Assembly: GCF_000330505.1 (NCBI RefSeq)
Contig: NW_004191791.1
Location: 140,380 to 151,643, forward strand
DNA: 11,264 nt
From: Entamoeba invadens IP1
Taxonomy: Eukaryota; Evosea; Mastigamoebida; Endamoebidae
Reading direction: 5' to 3'
The notes below the pieces were generated by a model. It was not told the DNA's origin and ran no database searches. It saw only the letters and a program-made list of their open reading frames with translations. The stretch's first letter is position 1. The number at the start of each line of letters is the position of its first letter. Shown piece after piece: positions 7,338 to 11,264 of this stretch. The position numbers were made by a program, and so were the translations under genes.

Positions 7338-8377
7338 GTATTTGATAGTATTAATAATACCAAGATTTATAAATTATTTTTAAAGAGTAATTACTCAATG
7401 GTTGGAATTCATTATAAAAATATTATTTCATTATTCTTTGAATTATTAAAGTTTTTTTATAATCATTTTTTCTTAAAAGTTAATGATAAATAACGATTTG
7501 ATAAGATGAACTATATTTTATTATAAACACCTATTTATTAATGGTTACTATTTTTATTAATATTTAAATTCATTTTACTATTTAATTTAAGTTATCATAA
7601 CGCCTTTATTTGATATTAAATCCAGAAATTGTAAACTTTATGCGTGTAATATATGGGTGTAATTGTTTTCTGTTGTTTTTTAATTTGACTCCTTCACACC
7701 AATTGTTCTACTGATTTGAGGTTGAATGAACTACAAGATGCTTTGAACAATAAATTAAAATGTTGTTATATTCAAATAATGGTCTAAAGTTCAAATTTGT
7801 TTTACAATCTACTGCCTCATAATGCAAAATTAAGTTTATTATTGAATTGTGTTGTCTTGATAAAATAAGTAACCAAATGATTTGTTTTATAACTGTTAGT
7901 TGTGCTTTCTTTTTATTTGCTTAATCACCATATCAATTTTAAAAACAAACATTAAATGGTTTCAATTGTTGAGTTGTATAGTGAAATTACACAACACATC
8001 ATTGTTTGTGTACATAAGACAATTATAATAAAGTGAATGATAAAAATATCAACCAAAAGGGCAATTGTATTTTCTACCAGAAATTTGCAAAATCACACTC
8101 CTAATTACCCACGTCACCATTTAAAAAATCAAAATGCTTATTTTCTCTTATAAATTAGTACATTATACTACCATAATAATTATTTTGGAAACGCATGTTT
8201 TACACTTTAAAGTTTTTTATGTTTTTTATTTTTATTTTTTATGGTTTGATTATTGAATCGTTAAAGTATAAAATTATTAACCATTAATAATTCAAAAGTT
8301 GAATTATTTAAAATTGCAAATACCAACAATACTTGGACTAAACCAAGTAAAATAAATAAGAAGAAACTATATTAGAA
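7338..8377. other. AT-rich spacer between two minus-strand genes
   Basis: No gene was accepted. It must hold the promoter of the 251-aa gene near 7340-7420, but no clear Entamoeba TATA (GTATTTAAA) or initiator was found there. A short open piece at about 7690-7776 (TDLRLNELQDALNNKLK on the plus strand) looks faintly coding but is only about 30 codons long. Confidence 0.55.
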
Positions 8378-9013
8378 TTAAAGAATTCTATTTCTTGCGT
8401 ATACGTGCTGATAATACCTACATATATGATTACCCGTGTTATAAACCATGTCAGGTTCTGTCCACCATCCGAACTTTTGGAATGGTTTTACAGAGTATGC
8501 GACATTCCACAGTAAAATATCATTTGATCTGCTGTATGTTAAATTGCTTGTAAAAGTTTTTTCCCAAAACTCTTTGTTTACTGCGACACCGACTTTAGGG
8601 TAGTATTTAAATAACAAGTCAAGCTCGTGTTTGAGGCAGTCGTCGTTCATGTCTGGAAGATTATACCACCCAACTCCGTCAATATCAAGCCACGTGATAT
8701 TAAACTCAACGTTGTTAGTATTGATGATGTCATTCATCTGATTAACACAATCATCAAAAGTGCCTATCAGTGGGCCAAGATGAAAAAATAGATCGAACTG
8801 TGATTTGGTGTAGCCTGCTGCGTAAGCGTTGGCGGCACATTTATAAAAGTTTTTGTTGATTTGGTTGTTATATGTAAATACATCCAAAATGACAAAATCA
8901 GACATCCCATTTGCTCGGAGACAGGCATATATGGAGGCATCTTCCTTATTGGATTCTGTGCCATAATAAGTCGCCTTTGTCATAGATAAGAAGTAAACAA
9001 GAATTAGTAACAT
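8378..9013 (-). CDS. Secreted GH25 lysozyme-like protein, catalytic residues altered (211 aa)
   Basis: The fold assignment rests on the order of family signatures. Residues 1-14 (MLLILVYFLSMTKA) form a short signal peptide. Residues 16-21 (YYGTES) stand where GH25 enzymes have the first-strand G-x-D-x-S. ANAYAAGY at 61-68 is the usual helix motif. WLDIDG at 108-113 is the strand carrying the catalytic pair. LLWNVAY at 167-173 and FGWW at 181-184 match later strands. About 210 aa is normal for one GH25 domain. Active members cleave the glycan of bacterial peptidoglycan; phagocytic Entamoeba secrete or deliver such enzymes to phagosomes. Here the usual D-x-E reads D110-x-D112, the first Asp is replaced by Glu20, and the C-terminal KQY...D-x-N motif is degenerate (MVY...YARN). 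The protein may be weakly active or a non-enzymatic paralogue. The ORF itself is intact. TAATT overlaps the stop. Confidence 0.8.
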   Translation of the reverse strand: MLLILVYFLSMTKATYYGTESNKEDASIYACLRANGMSDFVILDVFTYNNQINKNFYKCAANAYAAGYTKSQFDLFFHLGPLIGTFDDCVNQMNDIINTNNVEFNITWLDIDGVGWYNLPDMNDDCLKHELDLLFKYYPKVGVAVNKEFWEKTFTSNLTYSRSNDILLWNVAYSVKPFQKFGWWTEPDMVYNTGNHICRYYQHVYARNRIL

Positions 9014-9075
9014 TGTGGTTAATTAGATTCAAAAATTCTTTATATTTAATGTTTTTGTTATATTTTTTCATTAAA
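9014..9075. promoter_or_regulatory. Possible bidirectional promoter region
   Basis: These 62 bases separate two diverging ORFs. They contain TATATTTAA (9040-9048), which resembles the Entamoeba TATA element and reads TTAAATATA towards the GH25-like gene. That is about 30 bases before its ATG, consistent with the short 5' UTRs of Entamoeba. No clear GAAC element was found. Confidence 0.3.
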
Positions 9076-9225
9076 ATGGATTCTAAGAAGAAAATTATCG
9101 ATGAGACAATTTACTTAACAAAAAATAATAAAGAAATATACAATATCTTTTATTATTACACAAAGTGGATAAAAAACGCTTCCATATTCTTGGTGTCTTT
9201 CTCTCATTTTAATAGTCATGAATAA
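9076..9225 (+). CDS. Small hypothetical protein (49 aa), probably a gene remnant
   Basis: The frame is open from 9013, but the best start is the ATG at 9076 in the context AAAATGG. The N-terminus, MDSKKKIIDETIYLTKNNKE, is charged and coding-like. Later residues (IYNIFYYYTKWIKNASIFLV and on) drift into AT-driven, hydrophobic composition. This could be the first part of a longer gene that was truncated, a genuine small protein, or a chance ORF next to a promoter. No GTTTGT intron start was seen that would extend it. It diverges from the GH25-like gene over a 62-bp spacer. No family was recognised. Confidence 0.3.
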   Translation: MDSKKKIIDETIYLTKNNKEIYNIFYYYTKWIKNASIFLVSFSHFNSHE

Positions 9226-9706
9226 TAATATTATAATAAATTATAAAATACATAATTCAACCTCGTACAGAAAAACTGTCCCCACTTTACTAATACCACC
9301 TTCTTGGTAGACAGTACTATATATTCTATTTTTTCATTATAATTCATTAATTTTTGAAAAAGAAATTTAAAAGACTTCAATGTTTTTTATCCATTTGTAT
9401 TTTAAGTGTTTAATCGTATTTTAAAACATTAACATTAAACATTCTACTAACAATAAATAATATTGTATTATACCTGTTTTTGACATTTCGATCATAATAG
9501 GATGAATAACAAATTAAAATACAACAAATTGTGGACAATAACATGTTAATTGCATATTATTCAATTTAATTGATTAAAAAATGATTTTCAGAACAACATA
9601 ATTTTTTTTTGGAATTCATATTAATAATTACATATTGTTATTTAATAATAATAAAAAATAATATTAATGGTTTAAATTAAAAAGTAATGTATATTAATTC
9701 ATATTA
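9226..9706. other. AT-rich spacer before the mariner element
   Basis: No coding frame was accepted. A more G+C-containing patch at about 9258-9325 has only weak local pairing (ACAG with CTGT, TACCA with TGGTA) and no tRNA features. The rest is A/T-rich. Confidence 0.55.
9705..9706. other. TA target site of the mariner element
   Basis: TA immediately before CAGT. The matching copy would lie outside the window at the right end. Confidence 0.5.
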
Positions 9707-9855
9707 CAGTTAGTTTCATTTTGTTTTAACTTTGTTTCAAAACAAATAGAAAACGTTTCAAAATAAATCAAAAATGCATATTTTTCAACTCTGTTTCAAA
9801 ACAAAATAATTTTGTTTCATAAAGCTGTAATTTTGTTACAAAATAATATTAAAAA
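9707..9855 (+). repeat. Left terminal inverted repeat with phased GTTTCA motifs
   Basis: GTTTCA starts at 9713, 9734, 9755, 9793 and 9814, and the variant GTTACA starts at 9835. The intervals are 21, 21, 38, 21 and 21 bases. The inner 44 bases are nearly identical to the right repeat. Confidence 0.8.
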
Positions 9856-9892
9856 TAATACTTAAACAACTTAGCTAACTTGAAAAAACAAA

Positions 9893-11128
9893 ATGGATTC
9901 TTTTGGATATATACCAATAGAAGAAATTGACGATTTTGTATTCCAAAAACAGCCGTTCATTGGACCTTTAACAAAACCTCCAGAAATACCAGAACTTAAA
10001 GAAAAACCCACTGAAGAAGAAATGAAAACGAATTCACTAACACGCCAAATGACACACATAACAGAGGGGCATCACATTTTTAATGATTTAATTAAAAATA
10101 AAAACGCAAAAAGACCATACGTGTTGGTTACGAAAAACCAACGAATTCTTTTGACTCATCTTTACGAAGAAAATGGAGAAGGAATGTCTTTGGTATGGTA
10201 CAGCCACAAAACTCGAATGACCATACCATCAACTCGTGTCTATCTCAACAAATTAAGACAAGGAATTGATATATCTTCAGAAGTGAAACGTGGTAGAAAA
10301 CCAAAGTACACCAACGCACTTCTTAAAAGGACTGCTGTTATGCTTTGTCAAGAAAACATGTCACTTAGAGAAGCCAAAAAGAAGTTGGCAGAAGAAGAGT
10401 TCAATACAGTGTCAATATCATCGCTAATGCGCTATATAGAAAACGACGAAATAATGAAAAGTATCGAACTTGACCCATTGTCTTTTACAGAAGTAACAAT
10501 TCGAGGAAATACAGCAAATACAATTGACAACAAAGAGCTTCGAGTACAAAAATTAGCAGAGTTGTTACAACTTCAAAGAAGTGGCTATGCTATTGTCTTT
10601 GTTGATGAGTCTCATTGGAAGGTTGGTAATGTCCGAACAATAAAATGGGGTTCACTTGGAAAAAAACACTTCAGAACGACAAAATTGAAAACGTTTAACT
10701 TGAGTTGCGTCAGCTCGATATCTGAATCAGGTGACAAATTTTGTCGAGTATTTAACGAAACAGTCAATGGTGAAATGTTTAGTGCATCCTTTAAACTTCT
10801 TGTTGAAAATTATGTTGCTTTACTTGGAAACATAGTCTTTGTAATGGACAATGCTTCTGTACATCGAGAGGATATTATATCTGCAGCAAACGCTAGAGGG
10901 TGTAAGGTGTTGTTTATTGCACCCTATTCCCCAGAATGCAATCCAATAGAAATGTTTTTCGGTATTTGGAAAAATCGAGTTGGTAAATTACCAAATGAAA
11001 ACTTACTTCAAATGTTAACGAATCTGGCCAGATGCTTTGAAGATATCGAAAAAAGTGAGGTAAGAAGATGTGTTAGCCATTTTCTTGGTCAAGTATCGAC
11101 AAAAGTGATTAATCGAGAAGACCTCTAA
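9893..11128 (+). CDS. Tc1/mariner-superfamily transposase (411 aa), intact
   Basis: This DDE enzyme would cut the element at its inverted repeats and insert it at TA. Residues 1-70 form an acidic, Pro-rich N-terminal extension. Residues about 78-125 and 140-185 look like two helix-turn-helix DNA-binding units joined by KRGRKPKYT (132-140), a GRPR-like minor-groove motif. The catalytic core has D238 in VFVDESHW, the conserved KWG segment at 251-253, D319 in FVMDNASVH, and E353 in PYSPECNPIEMFF. By direct count 33 residues lie between D319 and E353, one fewer than the DD34E of Tc1. All three acidic residues are present and there are no internal stops. The ATG at 9893 is 37 bases inside the left 44-bp repeat block and the stop is 22 bases before the right one, a compact layout. 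At 411 aa it is longer than typical 340-350-aa mariner transposases because of the N-terminal extension. Confidence 0.92.
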   Translation: MDSFGYIPIEEIDDFVFQKQPFIGPLTKPPEIPELKEKPTEEEMKTNSLTRQMTHITEGHHIFNDLIKNKNAKRPYVLVTKNQRILLTHLYEENGEGMSLVWYSHKTRMTIPSTRVYLNKLRQGIDISSEVKRGRKPKYTNALLKRTAVMLCQENMSLREAKKKLAEEEFNTVSISSLMRYIENDEIMKSIELDPLSFTEVTIRGNTANTIDNKELRVQKLAELLQLQRSGYAIVFVDESHWKVGNVRTIKWGSLGKKHFRTTKLKTFNLSCVSSISESGDKFCRVFNETVNGEMFSASFKLLVENYVALLGNIVFVMDNASVHREDIISAANARGCKVLFIAPYSPECNPIEMFFGIWKNRVGKLPNENLLQMLTNLARCFEDIEKSEVRRCVSHFLGQVSTKVINREDL

Positions 11129-11149
11129 TGGAAAATGTTAATAAAATTG

Positions 11150-11264
11150 TTTTTAATATTATTTTGAAACAAAATTACAGCTTTATGAAACAAGTTTATT
11201 TTATTTTGCTACATTTTTGTATTAATTTGAAACATTATATTATTTTGAAACACTTTTGATTTCA
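11150..11264 (-). repeat. Right terminal inverted repeat with phased TGAAAC motifs (partial)
   Basis: TGAAAC, the reverse complement of GTTTCA, starts at 11165, 11186, 11228 and 11246, with the variant TGCTAC at 11207. The intervals are 21, 21, 21 and 18 bases. The repeat begins 22 bases after the transposase stop codon and runs off the window. Confidence 0.8.

Larger units (their letters stand above)
9707..11264 (+). mobile_element. Tc1/mariner-type DNA transposon, right end beyond the window
   Basis: The element starts with CAGTTAGTTTCATTTTG at 9707, directly after TA at 9705-9706, the dinucleotide duplicated by Tc1/mariner elements. It contains one intact transposase gene between long terminal inverted repeats. 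A 44-bp block (9812-9855) reappears inverted at 11150-11193 with 43 of 44 identities, and outside it both ends carry matching series of GTTTCA motifs. Mirroring the left end predicts the right terminus about 35 bases past the window, for a total of roughly 1.6 kb. The intact ORF and near-identical repeats suggest a recent and possibly still active insertion. Confidence 0.85.

Noticed and set aside
7725..7732. AATGAACT, an exact match to the Entamoeba GAAC promoter element
   Set aside because: No gene starts within a usable distance on the plus strand; an 8-base match is expected by chance in AT-rich DNA.
7688..7776. Short plus-strand piece reading TDLRLNELQDALNNKLK
   Set aside because: It is only about 30 codons between stops with no start codon or neighbouring coding segment; probably chance or an unrecognisable relic.
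8767..8964. 65-codon minus-strand ORF
   Set aside because: It is a shadow frame inside the GH25-like gene, whose frame carries the signal peptide and family motifs.
9871..10059. 62-codon minus-strand ORF
   Set aside because: It is antisense to the start of the transposase and has no independent support.

Overview
The window is about 78-80% A+T by eye. It has short unspliced genes, long AT-rich spacers, a TKL-type kinase fragment, a secreted GH25 lysozyme-like gene and a nearly complete Tc1/mariner-type transposon. Together these point to an Entamoeba genome. The wealth of DNA-transposon remains (mariner, and probably piggyBac) fits E. invadens or a close relative better than E. histolytica. 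This is inference from family knowledge; no search was run.

Layout. 1-487 (+): C-lobe of a protein kinase with a cluster of frameshifts, probably a pseudogene. 488-1411: spacer with several unusual hairpins (661-704, 963-1084, 1125-1208). 1412-1558 (-): 48-codon ORF. 1786-2500 (-): an unrecognised gene broken into at least five reading-frame segments. 2793-3305 (+): decayed ORF ending in a Cys-rich module whose spacing matches the piggyBac transposase C-terminus. 3844-4346: candidate short piggyBac-like non-autonomous element carrying a decayed gene fragment. 4347-6529: about 2.2 kb of gene-free, extremely AT-rich DNA. 6582-7337 (-): 251-aa acidic-tailed protein of unknown function, possibly extended to 6530 by a frameshift. 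8378-9013 (-): secreted GH25-like protein with altered catalytic residues. 9076-9225 (+): 49-aa ORF diverging from it. 9707-window end: Tc1/mariner-type element with an intact 411-aa transposase and long terminal inverted repeats.

No metabolic operon or interacting gene set is visible. The region is a transposon-rich accessory segment: two apparently intact host genes and one intact mobile element sit among at least four decayed coding regions. The most unusual signal is a helically phased array of GTTTCA motifs, about 21 bp apart, in both ends of the mariner element.
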